From NCBI GenBank assembly GCA_963082875.1, contig OY720097.1:1054001-1118000 (forward strand): DNA of 64,000 bases. Reading direction: 5' to 3'. The notes under the pieces are model-generated. The model was not told the origin of the DNA, did no database searches, and saw only the letters and a list, made by a program, of their open reading frames with translations. Shown one piece after another: positions 24,669-35,948 of the stretch. Numbering within the stretch: the first letter of the stretch is position 1; the number at the start of each line of letters is the position of its first letter. Origin of the DNA: Corella eumyota. Taxonomy: Eukaryota; Chordata; Ascidiacea; Phlebobranchia; Corellidae. A program made the translations under genes and the position numbers.

Positions 24669-24941
24669 TTTGCTGTGTTTTGTGAAAAAAATATCAACTA
24701 GAAATAAATTTAAATTACACTAATGTGTGATTCTATTATTAACAAAATCAACAAACTAAAAAAAGAGATAGAAATGATTAAAAATCTAAATTTGTTATAA
24801 AAACCTTACCCCTATCTTGAAAAATAAAAAATATCCCTAAAATTTAGTTTATTTAAACTTTATTTAGTTATAATTAAGGAATGTCAAGTCACCATATATT
24901 AAGTCCTTCCCACAACGGGAAAAACTGAAAAAGGAACTCTA

Positions 24942-25075
24942 GCGTCGTCTGCCCAGTTTATAAAATGCAGAATGGACGGAACTTTTATAACTTTACCCTA
25001 ATCTTCCATTGTACATTCCACCCTTTCCGCATTTGTTTTAATACTACTTGTTCAAACCGGCGGACGACGCTAATA
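24942..25075. mobile_element. Short inverted-repeat MITE next to CCT2
   Basis: Ends GCGTCGTCTGCCCAGTTT and (reverse complement of the right end) GCGTCGTCCGCCGGTTT. Weaker inner symmetry is seen in AAAATGCAGAATGG against AAACAAATGCGG. The flanking bases are TA on both sides, as for Tc1/mariner-type insertions. No coding capacity. It lies about 270 bp upstream of the CCT2 start codon. Confidence 0.6.
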
Positions 25076-25442
25076 AAGATCCGAAAAAAAGCAGAAAAAA
25101 CCTCCTAAAGTATAAAACCACACAACAACGTTTTACGGTTGCCAACCACTTAACTTAAACTCAGAAAAAACTTAAATTTCGAGCTCGCTCTAGAATCTTC
25201 GAACTACAATCACGTTGAAATCAACCAACCATAAATCGTTTAATTTAAAAATATTATTTCAAGCTGTTTTTTTCTTACTGTATGTGATTTATAAAAATGA
25301 TCAATTAACAGTAGTTAAATACTTCACACTACTTTTCACATATATTTTAATATATAAAAAATTATTTATTATAGTTGAAAAAACTTAAAAATATAAATGT
25401 TTGAACAAAACAAATTTTTTTCGAAAACATTTACAACACTAA

Positions 25443-25712
25443 AGGCCTGTTCACACGATAAGATAACGTAGCGTTGCGCTGCGTTGCGTAACTTTACAAG
25501 TTCTAGGGATTTCTTTTTAAAATTTCAATAAACAATACCGAATAAAAGTATACCGCTCATGAATTCTTGGGTAAATTTCGCTCCAGCCACAAAACTTTAC
25601 GAAATCTTACTTAACTTTCGCAAACTTTCGTATGTGTGAACGACTCGGTTCATTATAAATAGTTGCCCAATCTTGCATTACGTTGCCTTGCGTACGACGT
25701 GTGAACGGGCCT
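25443..25712 (-). mobile_element. PIF/Harbinger-like MITE, second copy
   Basis: Reverse-oriented relative of 9082-9356, roughly 85 percent alike by eye. It shares the AGGCCYGTTCACACG ends, GTATACCGCT in the centre, and GTGTGAACGACTCGGTTCAT. The flanks are TAA and TAT, so the target duplication has one mismatch. Confidence 0.72.
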
Positions 25713-26187
25713 TATGACTTAACCCGTAAAATGGACAAGAATAAGCAACTTGTAACCAAAAGAATCCCCAGCTAATTAAAAAATTTACAATTGTTTTGTA
25801 TTTAGAGTGCATTAGTAATACGCAAAGGTATTTGTCAACAATGTAGGCTGCCAGGGAGATATTAACACAACCAAACGAAGGAAAACTGAATTATTTTACT
25901 TGCTTAAATTTTATTTAAACTTCTTTATTTTAAATATCGAAAAAAATATAACAAAGTTTACAGTTTACTCAGTATGTAACAACAAACTTTATTGCACAAA
26001 ATATAAATAAATATATTTAAACCTTGTTAGTAAATATTTAATATGTTGGGTAGAGTCATATAAATATTTAATATGTTAGTTAAAGTTATACATTTTGCAA
26101 GTATTTTCTTGTAAGAGAAATAAACAAACTTATTTAACATAACATAATATCCTATTTGGTCTAATTCAATTTTTTTTAAAACCAATA

Positions 26188-26380
26188 CTGGCAGCCCGGT
26201 GTAGTCAAAACACTTTTCTTCCACTACATAAAGTCTGGGTTTGATCCCCAGTGACCCCATGCTGTAGCGTCTTTTAGTAAAGCGCGGCAGACAACTCGAG
26301 ATTGGGTCAAGGTAACTGTTGTTATTCTATGTTTATGTCGTGCATTCGACTTTCCAACATCGAGGATAAAGATTTATACA
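26188..26380 (+). repeat. SINE family A with an internal deletion
   Basis: Has the head (GGCAGCCCGGTGTAGTC) and the tail (GACAACTCGAGATTGGGTC to GAGGATAAAG). The roughly 90-bp middle between GTAAAGCGC and GGCAGACAACTC is missing. Confidence 0.8.
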
Positions 26381-26892
26381 AAAAAAATAAACACACAAAT
26401 ATAATATATTTAAGCAATGATCTCTATTAAATTTGTTTTATTTTACGAAAATATAATTTCTTGGTAAAGATTTTAACAAACAAAAAGTTAATTTTAATCA
26501 TGGTCCCAACATTTAATTTTGTTTTTAATCCAAAAGATTTTCGTTCTAGCCCTTTTGTTAAATCTTCTACTAAAAGCTTTAAAACTAAAAGTTGTTTTTT
26601 ATAAAGAACTTAACTTCCTTATCTTACGTAATACAACCGGTGTTTTAACAGAACAATAAAAAAATTGTTTTATTTTTAAGTAATTTACTTTTTAACTAAG
26701 CGAAAGTTTGTTTTAATCAAGCTGCCAGCTTTAATTATAAATTTATAAATGCTATAAAAGGAATATATTTTATCAAATATCGTATTAACTATTTTACACG
26801 ATATAGATATAAGTTCTAAGTAAAAATTAACCTGTCTAACACTTTAGAATGCTTTTTTTAGTAGGTTAAAAACTTAAAATAAATGTAATAAA

Positions 26893-29800
26893 ATGATTTG
26901 GAAAGTTATTTGTTCAAGTGTTTTAATTTTGGTTGTTGTTCTAGCACCTTGTAGAGGTAAGAAATTGTTAACAATTGTGCTATTTATCAAAACAATAATC
27001 CATATGTCATATATATATATATCTAAGTATGGATGCATGTCTTTGTAGACCTTAGTAATAAAATTCCGTTTGTAAACAAATTACGACGAGCAATGGAGTT
27101 ATAAGTTTGATTAAGGTACGACAATTAAACAAAAGATTTAATTGTAACCTAACAAATAAAAAATATTCAACAATCTAAAGTGTTAAAATATATAAAAAAA
27201 TTTGCGGAAAATCTAAATTAAAAGATCAAACCTTAAATGAAAAATAAGTTAGGTAGGGTCAAAATAGAAGTATTAACAATTAGGTGTAGTTAAAAGATTA
27301 TCGAAAATAAATTATATTAATTGCTTCAAATTTTCGTCCCTCGATTAACGATTTACAACAAAAAATTATTAATAAAAAATTAGAAAAATTAAGCCCAGTA
27401 CCGTGGTAGGCCAGCCATGGCAGCAGACTATGACCCAAAAACGTTTTATGTTTAAGCCGCATCAAAGCCACAATATTCGCCCTTGAGTTTAGCAGTTTTT
27501 AAGTATATTTTTGATTGCTTGCAATAAACAATCTTATCACACATTTGAATTACGCTGCCATGTATAGCAATTTCTACGAGTCCTTGTGTCGAATATAAAT
27601 ATTTATTATTGTAATAAAATATTTTGCAATCACTTTGTAAAAACTAGTTTTTTTTTACAGCAACCAAAGCCGATGCAGTGATAATCCACAATGGATATGA
27701 GATCAGTTTTTACAACAAAACACATTATTCATACCAACATCAAGCTGAACAAAAATGCCAGGAAATAGGGGGAACTTTGCTCATAATCAAAGACCTACAA
27801 ACTCAACAAGTTGTTGAGACTCAACTTTGGGAATGGGAAAAACCGACAGGGGGTTACGACTCTGAAAGTTATTGGCTTGGTGCAAGTGGTTACTCCTCAC
27901 CATATAACTGGACATGGTTCGATGGTACACCAATACCACAACGTGGTTCTAGTACAGACAAGAGATATGAAAATTGGGATAAATACCAACCAAATAAAAA
28001 TCCAGGTTATCTTACAATACAAGCAACAAATAAAGTAGAAAACTTACCATTAGGAGCCTGGTCTGCCAAGAGTGATAATCAGCAATATGGATTAGATTTT
28101 ATCTGCCAAAAAGGTAATTATAAACTATATTTAATTTATTTCAACATCCACAGAAATTTTCTTAAACCATTATCAACTTACATAACAAAATAAATAAAAA
28201 TAAAAAGGTTGTACGTACTAACTGTTTTTAATTATATAGCATTTTGTTGTATCGCTTACTATATATTTTTATGTTTAAAATTTAAAAGAAATTAATCAAA
28301 TATTTTTATTAGAAATTTGCAATAGTGAATACCGATGCAGAAATGAAAGCTGTACTAAACCTTGTGAAGTACAAGATAACGAAACTTGTTTGTGTTTTTG
28401 TAAGCCTGACTACATACAAACTACTGAAGGGTGCGAATTAAGTTAGTTAATTAATATTCAGAAATTTGGTAAATAATAAATGTTTATAAACAATTACTTA
28501 AAAATATTAAATATACTAAACTTATATAACCATAATAATTTGTAACACTAACTTGTTTAAAAATATTTTTTTAGATATGTGTAAAGAATCCAACCAAACC
28601 TTCGTTGATGGAGAAGAAAACCTAATTCTTACATTTCCTGATACATTAGCTGGTTACCGCGCAAATACAGTTCAAACTTGTCCTTTAAACACCCCAAACG
28701 GTAAGCAAATTAGACCTGTATGAACTTAAAGTCATTTTTATAGTATACTTTTTTTTAAATATGTCAGATAAACATAATTTAATTAATATTTTCATTTTAT
28801 AAATTTTAAGCGGGAATTTCTTATGGAAACAAATTTTGTGATGAAAATGGAAATTGGAAAGATCCTGTCTTTATTAAATCATGTGATCATTCTTTGGAGG
28901 TAAAATTTTTGTATTTTATATCATAACCTTTGTTTATTAAAGTTAAATTGGTACAAATTACTAGAAATTATTAAACTTTTTTTAGAATCTTGAAAGCCAG
29001 CCGATAGCAAATGAATCACAACGTGTAGAAGTTGCTAACAATGTCCAGGTTTTAACTTCTAACCCAGAAAACATTCAAGCAAAAAATGTGACGTCAGCTG
29101 TTGAGGTTTTGGAGAATATCGTAAACACTTCATCTTTATCAACAAATGTAAGATATTTGTTCACTTTTCTTAGGAGTAACTGAATATAACATTTTGTTTA
29201 TTTTGTTTAACACACTTATATTTAAATAAAAAATATTTTAAAGGTGACAAATTCAGTTGTTTTGACGTTAAGCAACTTGTTGGAAGTTTCTGAAAAGGAA
29301 ATAATCAAAAGTAATTCACCGCAGAGGTTATTATATTTATGATAAAATGTTTTAGGCTAAATATGTTTAAACTTTTGTAAAATAAATTTAGATATTAGTC
29401 TTAATTCTATAATAATTAGTGTGAGTAATAAAATTACTTTTATTTTATTATCAAAAAAGTTTTTTACAAACCGAATAAAATATTAATTTACGTGATTTAT
29501 TATTTAGAATTCTAGAAACATTGACCAAGGTTGGTGAAAAAGTTGAGCTCAAAGAAGGAGAAACATATGAACAAGTTGGAAACAACCTTGTCTTTGCTGT
29601 TTATCAACCAAATATAAAAGGTTTGTTCATGTAATTGCAGCTATAAATTTTAACGTAATCTTTTTGTAAGTTATTGTAGAAAGGCAAAAATAACCGTCAA
29701 AAGAAGGTTATTAAGCCAATAACTTAAAAAAAAGTTTAAAAACATTTATTCCACCAAATGAAAGTAAAAAAATGGGATCACTCGTATTTAAGAGCTTTAA

Positions 29801-32776
29801 CGATCCTATTTTTATTGTTTAAATTTTGAAAAACAAAAAGTACAAGTGATCCAAAGTGGTTTTTAAAATGCATTTCTTAATTAGATTACTTTATTCAATT
29901 TTTATTTAGAAACAGTAAAACGCATTGGTTTGCAAGTTATTTGGAATCAATTAGTTGCAGAAAAAAGCTTCAGAAGCGACCAAGCAAAAACATTTCGTGG
30001 CCATTCAAGTTCAAACTCTTACATTCAACTTTTTGCAGGTTTGTATTAGTTTTGATTACAATGACTCCTAAGTAAAATTAAAGTTTGCAAATTGAATAAA
30101 GCATTTTATTGTAGATGTTAGAGTGAGTTTTTATGCAATGTTGAACAACAAATTGTTCATTAACCCAAGTTTAAATGGAGAAGTAAACTCTCACGTTGTC
30201 CTTTCTGCAACATTGATTGGCAATCAAAGTTTAAAGAAACCTGTTTTAATGAAATTTGATCTAAACCAGGTAATATATAAGTTTTTTAAGTTAAATTGAC
30301 AGTTTTTAATATGTAACATAACAATATATTTGTCTTGGTTCTTTAGATTTTAGTAATGTTTTATCTCGTTTTATTTCTATAGAACTTGACAGCAGGCATG
30401 GAAAATCTTACCCAATGTGTATTTTGGGATGAAAACATCAACGAATGGTCTTCAGAGGGCTCAGAAATTATTTCTCAAACTCTAGAATATATTGAATGCT
30501 CGTTTCAGCATTTAACCAACTTTGCAACTGTTTTTGTAAGTGTTTTTGAGTATTTTTTATTTAATTAATACGTTTTGTAAGCTATGCATATATTACTATG
30601 TTAATAAAATCTATAGCAAGGATTAATTTAAAATTAAAACATTGTTTATTTCAGTATTACTCTGACACTGATGACATGTTACACGAAAACCAAATTCTTT
30701 CAACGATTACCTTGGTTGGATTATGTGTCTCAATTCTTGGTCTTTTGCTGGCAATATTAGCCAACATCTGTTTAAAGTAAGTGTTTTACTATTAGTATCG
30801 TTTTTTTTTAACCCTAAACTTGGTTCACCTTTATAACCAAAGAACTAACATCATCTATACTTCTATATGTATGGTCATATGCTGATCCATAATTCTATGC
30901 GGGCAATAACTGAACTTCCATAATATAACATAGTTAAATTCTTCGTTATTAACATACAGTATCTAGACGTTATAAAATGTTAAATACTATTTCTAGGGGC
31001 CCTAAACAGAAGAGCAAAAGACGCGGCACTTTTATTTCCACTAATCTTTCCATCTCTCTTATACTCTTGAACACAAGTTTAATCGTCAGTGAGCAAGACA
31101 TTGTAACAACATCGGCTCAAGGTTGCTTGGCCTTTGCTATTTTGATTTATTATTTCCTCTTTACTAGCTTTGGTTGGATGGTGGTGGAAGCAGTTATGGT
31201 GTTTATGGCAATTTACTTTGTAAGTAACTGTTGTTTTTAAATGTAATTACTTACAAAACATTTTTTTATGTATTTTAAGATACTTTTTGTTAAAAAACTT
31301 TGAAATTTTACTTCAAAATATTTTTTAAATTGTTTTATTTTTAGCCCGTCTTCGTCAAAGTGAAACTGAATTGCAAAAAGCTGTACGTTAGTTCGACGAT
31401 TTGGGCTTGGTTGGTACCTGCTGTTATGACCTTGGTTCTTATTTTTGGCAGAGAAAAATACCTGAAAAAGGATATGTTGTAAGTACAGAACCAAATTAAC
31501 TGTAACTGGTGTAAGTATTATTTACTCAATACATATGATATGCATTTTAGATGCTGGCTAAAACGTGAATATATCAAGTACTTTGTGACGATTCCTACTG
31601 CTATTTACATCGGCATCAACTTGATCATTTATCTGGCAATTATCTACAAGTATGTCTGGAAACGAAACAGAAATGCTATGGTAAATCAAAATTTTATTTT
31701 TAAATCAAGTTCACTCAAATTGTAAACAACATAACATTACTTAATAACTTATATGTAGCTTAAAGTTTAAATTTCAATTGCATTTTGTTGGGTTAAGGTG
31801 AAGAAGAACCGAACAAGAGATGCCTGGTTCTCTTTGACGCTGTTTGTTAGTTCGGGAATCCCCTGGATATTATGGTTCTTTGTGTCAAAAGGAGGGTTGG
31901 TACTTGCGATTATATTTGCTGTATTCATTTCACTTCAGGGTAGGTTATTTTTATATTTAGTTTAATAACGATCCTGACCTCGCTGTAGTAGATTAAGTAA
32001 TGGTAGATGTTGGCTCAGCTCGGTAGCACTTTTACTTCCATTTAAGCTAGTATTCAGGCTAAAGATTGCAGTAAAACATTGGTTTAACTAGTCGATAGCC
32101 TTCTCAACGGTCAGCATTTTAATTGTCAAAATTTAAAACAAATTATATTTGTCTGCGATAATCAACCTGCGCATCACAAACGGCAGAGCCGGGAGGTTTC
32201 GGGTACAAGTCGCACCAATACCATAATATTCGCCCTCAAATGCGGCGTTTAAAACAAGACCGGCAGCGTGGTTTAAAACAAGACCGGCAACACTTGCTAC
32301 ACCACACACGAGGTCGTGAGTTTAATCCCCACTGTCCTCATGCTGTAGCGCCCTTGGGTAAGTCGCTATAAACAGTATGAACTCCTACTGAGCCAGCCCG
32401 TATTCTGCAGTATAATTATCAGGCAATTATAATCTATAATATCCCAAACTGCTAAAGGCAACTCGAGACTGGGTCAGAGTAACAGTTGTTACTCTATGTT
32501 TAAGTCGCGCATTCGACTTTTCTACATCGAGGATAAAGATGTATACAAAAAAAAGAGCTTTAAACACGTTCCAACAGCGCACCCTTATCACAATAAGCTG
32601 ATACGTAAAAGATAATAAAGAAATTATCCAAAAGTAATTACCAAACTGTTATTTCAGGTTTCCTGATCTTTTTGTTACGTTTTGTTCGTGATGCCGAAAT
32701 AAGAAACGAAATCAAGTTGGCAATAAGAAACAACGAAGTTCGCTTGGCGGTCGTTAACGCTAATGACAATTCTTAA
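26893..32776 (+). CDS. Adhesion G protein-coupled receptor with C-type lectin, EGF-like and HormR domains
   Basis: Seventeen in-phase exons: 26893-26956, 27661-28113, 28313-28441, 28575-28700, 28811-28899, 28986-29147, 29244-29326, 29508-29620, 29910-30038, 30115-30269, 30383-30535, 30655-30776, 30997-31219, 31345-31478, 31551-31680, 31798-31939, 32658-32776. They give 841 residues. Order: signal peptide 1-21; C-type lectin domain 25-172 (SYWLGASG, WTWFDGTP); eight-Cys EGF-like module 173-215; HormR domain 217-287 (AGYRANTVQTCP, then DENGNWKDP); GAIN region about 290-552, ending in a GPS with HLTNFATVF; seven helices about 565-825. In extracellular loop 2, CWLKREY is typical of class B2. GPS cleavage is expected between L545 and T546, exposing TNFATVF as tethered agonist. 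The lectin and EGF-like exons are both flanked by phase-1 introns, as expected from exon shuffling. The ligand is unknown. I know no vertebrate receptor of this exact order. Confidence 0.9.
27397..27500 (+). repeat. SINE family B relic
   Basis: A decayed copy in intron 1 of the GPCR gene: ACCGTGGTAGGCCAGCCATG, then AGCCGCATCAAAGCCACAAT, then ATTCGCCCTTGAG. Confidence 0.55.
29768..29865. repeat. Short foldback repeat in a GPCR intron
   Basis: Begins TGGGATCACTCGTATTT and ends AAGTACAAGTGATCCAAA, which pair as an imperfect 14-bp inverted repeat. A similar start (ATGGGATCATTTGTGTTTAA) lies near 58305. Probably a small non-autonomous element. Confidence 0.4.
32150..32250 (+). repeat. SINE family B fragment
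   Basis: GAGCCGGGAGGTTTCGGGTA followed by AGTCGCACCAATACC and ATTCGCCCTC matches the B repeat in plus orientation. It directly abuts the A SINE at 32252. Confidence 0.6.
32252..32547 (+). repeat. SINE family A with a duplicated head
   Basis: The opening GACCGGCAGCGTGG is followed by TTTAAAACAAGACCGGCA, so the first bases occur twice around TTTAAAACAAG. The A-box part is then skipped and the copy continues normally from ACACTTGCTACACC to GATGTATACAAAA. It lies in the last GPCR intron. Confidence 0.82.
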
Positions 32777-34064
32777 AGTAGTAGTGCTTTCAACTATGTA
32801 GTAAAAGTCGTCTTATCTGTTTATTCTCTACTATTAAAGAGCCCTTTATAACATGTATTTAACATGTTGTTGAATTGTAGTTCGACTTATTATTAAGATT
32901 CCGCCTTTAACTTTAACTTAATATAATTCTGCCTTGTTAACGTTTATGTTTGCGCGACTTAAACACAGAGTAACATAAGTTACTCCGACCCAGTCTCGAG
33001 TTGCCTGTGGCAGTTTGGGATATTATAGAGACTATAATTGCCCGGTAATTAAGCTGCTGATTAAGTGCTGGCTCAGCAGGAGTTTATACCGTTTATAGCG
33101 CCTTCCTCAAGGGCGCTACAGCATGAGATCAGTGGGGATTGAACCCACGACCTCATGTGTGGGGTAGCAAGTTTTCTTACCACTACACCACGCTGCCGGT
33201 AACTTTTATAAGTATGGTGAATTACTTTTATTTAATATTAACATTTTTGGCCTAAACTCTTGGTAGTGTCACTGAAATAAAATATAGTTTTTTGTGTTGT
33301 AAATTATGATTTGATTTTTAAGAAATATTGGGTAGCAAAATTGGCTAATTTAAACTAGTAATTACGCGAATTATTGTAAAATACGCGGTCCAGAATTAAT
33401 CTTTTTTTTTACTATACTTATATGACATAAATTTTGTCTAACTTCCCGCCTTCATAGGCCTAAAACTTTTTTGGTATAGTTAAGTTTAAAACAACGATTT
33501 ATACCTAAAAAAACGTCATAATCAGTCACGTGTCCAATGTAAGATGACAACCTTACAAGGTGGCCTCCCCTTTAACAAATCAATGGTCGTATATACATTG
33601 AACAAATGTATTTTCTAAAATATAAGTTATAATGTTTAGATAGAGAAATAGATTATATTTAAACTTGTAATTTTCAAAATTAGCAATCAGTTTAGACCAG
33701 TGTAAATTGTATATTAGGCCTTCCTCCATTTGTTTTTTAAAGAACTGAACCAAGAGATTCTATATGGGATTTAAATTTTATCATCATTTTAACTTGACAA
33801 TATTTTAATTTATTTATGCAAAATAACAAAATCCATTTCAAAACCCAACAATAACTGTATGAAATTATGGTTATAGATTAAATCTGGATTTTAATGGTTG
33901 CAAATTTAAATAAAAACAACATACCTATAACATGAAAATTTAAAAATTTAAAAACTATTAATAGTTGCATAATTGTAGTTAATTTTTTTATATATACAGT
34001 AATAAAGATGCCAAAAAGTAATACATTAAAAGAATCAGAATTGTCTTTATATTACATTTGAATT
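32777..34064. other. Convergent 3' region of the GPCR and acyl-CoA dehydrogenase genes
   Basis: Both flanking genes end here. A full reverse SINE occupies 32940-33200. The rest is AT-rich. No further coding region is supported. Confidence 0.55.
32940..33200 (-). repeat. SINE family A, nearly full length
   Basis: Runs from GTTTGCGCGACTTAAACACA to CACTACACCACGCTGCCGG and lacks only the last 20-odd tail bases. The head is well preserved. Confidence 0.88.
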
Positions 34065-35948
34065 TTAAAACACAAGTTCCCTATCCAAAATTTGAGCCTT
34101 TGTACTATAAGCTCCAATCCTTAAATTACTGGCAACTGGGCACAAGTCCGTATTACACCACATTACTGCAGCATGTACGTCTGCCTTAGTGGCACCCTCC
34201 CATGCTGCATGTTCTACTAATAACATAGCTGAGTAAATGCGAGCTAGGGTGTAGGAGAAATCACGCGCTGATAAGAACATTGTTTGCGGATCCATTTTCG
34301 AAAATTGGCTAATAAAAGCTCTTAGGTCACCGGTTGCAATCTGAATTTTAGCTGTTGGGTTTCGCAAATCTTTGATGCCACGATCACTTACATTGCCTAA
34401 GCGTTTATTTATTTCCATAAAAAATGAATTAAGTACCTCACCTTTTGATTTAGCAACTGCACGTAAGGTATCTAGAGATAGAATATTAGTCGTACCTTCC
34501 CATATACTTAAGACTTGTGAGTCTCGCAATAAACTAGGTAGTCCGGTGTCTTCTAAATACCCTGCTCCTCCAAAGCTCTCAAGACCTTCAGATATCATAG
34601 CAATTGATTGCTTGGCTGTGTATAACTTACACACTGGTGTTAACAGTCTTAGAAGATCAGTATCTTCTTTGGTAGCTGTGTTGAGTTCGGTTTTACCGAG
34701 TAATAAAACAGTCTCAAAAGTTAGCAAAGTTGCAGCCCTGCTTTCCACATCAATTCGTGCCAGGGTTTGCACATGTAGTGGATGGTCAACTAACAATTGA
34801 CCAAAGGCCTTACGCTTAGTTGCATAGTCCTTGGATAAAAGTAGAATTCTTCGTATTGGTGCAGCAGACATGATCGAATTATGAATCCTAGTTAAAGTTA
34901 ACATTCCTGATATCAGTTTAATTCCCCTACCCGGCTGTCCTATTAGTTGTGCTTTAGTACCATCTAATATCATTTCAGCTGTTGGCAATTGCCTTGTTCC
35001 TAGTTTATCCTTAAGTCTTGTTAATTGTAATCCATTCAAACCTGACACTTTATTTGATTTATCTCTAGTTTCAACATAAAATAAAGAAATACCTTTTGTT
35101 CCTGGTATGGTGTTGTCATTTTCATCTACAATTCGAGCCAATGTGAGAGCCATGTCAGCATCAGTTGCCGATGTAAACCACTTATAACCATTCAACTTGT
35201 AACTACCGTCTGGTTGTTTGTACGCAATTGTTTCTGTGGCATTCGCAACATCCGAACCTCCCTGCTTTTCTGTCATCCACTGACCAGAAGTCCAAAAATC
35301 ATTAGGGTCCAAACTTGTTAGTTTATTAAATGCAGTCTGGAGTTCACTATCCGGATTGTCTTTTAATACATTTTCCAAGACTTTTGCAGCACCATCTACC
35401 ATAGCTAAAGGACAGGAATATAAACCTGATGAAGGAGCAAATATAAACAATTTCATCATTTGATAAAGTCTACTATATTCTCCATATTTACGTTTATAAC
35501 CATGCCCAACTACTCCTTCCTTTGCAGATATTGATTTCATTTCTTTCCATGCTGAGCAGGTATTAACTTCATCAATTCTATTACCCCATGCATCGTACTG
35601 GGTTAAGCTTGGTGGATTTAATTCACATTCTCTGCCCAGATCATTGATTTTATTCGCAACTTCATTCCCAAGTCTAACAAAATCTAATTCTATTTCCTTA
35701 AAGAAGTGTTCGGGAAAATGACGTTTTGCGAAAGATTGTAAAAATTTATCACTGGTATATGGGTTCTTTAAAACAGGTAAAACTTGTGTAAAATCTCCTG
35801 TATTTTCGTGTTTAAATTGCTCAGATTTCTTTAAATTATTGCGATTTGTTGATTTTGTAATCTCTTCATTTGCTATAACTTTAGTTGAATATTTAAAGCT
35901 CTTACAGTTATTTGTAACTTTCAACGAACTTCTTTTAAGAAATAACAT
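34065..35948 (-). CDS. AidB/ACDH-11-type acyl-CoA dehydrogenase, single exon
   Basis: An uninterrupted 627-codon frame. Residues 1-35 are basic and rich in Ser, Lys and Asn (MLFLKRSSLKVTNNCKSFKY), which suits a mitochondrial import signal. The body matches bacterial AidB and nematode ACDH-11 rather than the classic MCAD or IVD enzymes: NPPSLTQYDAWGNRIDEV, MTEKQGGSDV, GYKWFTSATDADMALTLAR, LKDKLGTRQLPTAEM, SFGGAGYLEDTGLP and SIWEGTTNILSLD. Members bind FAD. E. coli AidB belongs to the alkylation response, and C. elegans ACDH-11 binds medium-chain acyl-CoA during heat adaptation. Whether this protein is a dehydrogenase or an acyl-CoA-binding regulator is open. Most genes in this window are split into many exons, so the lack of introns suggests retroposition or intron loss. 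It diverges from MTFP1, with about 1 kb between start codons. Confidence 0.92.
   Translation of the reverse strand: MLFLKRSSLKVTNNCKSFKYSTKVIANEEITKSTNRNNLKKSEQFKHENTGDFTQVLPVLKNPYTSDKFLQSFAKRHFPEHFFKEIELDFVRLGNEVANKINDLGRECELNPPSLTQYDAWGNRIDEVNTCSAWKEMKSISAKEGVVGHGYKRKYGEYSRLYQMMKLFIFAPSSGLYSCPLAMVDGAAKVLENVLKDNPDSELQTAFNKLTSLDPNDFWTSGQWMTEKQGGSDVANATETIAYKQPDGSYKLNGYKWFTSATDADMALTLARIVDENDNTIPGTKGISLFYVETRDKSNKVSGLNGLQLTRLKDKLGTRQLPTAEMILDGTKAQLIGQPGRGIKLISGMLTLTRIHNSIMSAAPIRRILLLSKDYATKRKAFGQLLVDHPLHVQTLARIDVESRAATLLTFETVLLLGKTELNTATKEDTDLLRLLTPVCKLYTAKQSIAMISEGLESFGGAGYLEDTGLPSLLRDSQVLSIWEGTTNILSLDTLRAVAKSKGEVLNSFFMEINKRLGNVSDRGIKDLRNPTAKIQIATGDLRAFISQFSKMDPQTMFLSARDFSYTLARIYSAMLLVEHAAWEGATKADVHAAVMWCNTDLCPVASNLRIGAYSTKAQILDRELVF

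Larger units (their letters stand above)
24669..26892. other. Shared upstream region of CCT2 and the adhesion GPCR
   Basis: The two genes diverge from this 2.2-kb stretch, so the CCT2 promoter should lie just above 24669. It holds two MITEs (24942-25075 and 25443-25712) and a deleted SINE (26188-26380). The 200 bp above CCT2 exon 1 is AT-rich and I see no TATA box I would defend. No coding region is supported. Confidence 0.55.

Noticed and set aside
34372-34800. 142-codon plus-strand open frame
   Set aside because: It is antisense within the acyl-CoA dehydrogenase coding exon and matches no family.
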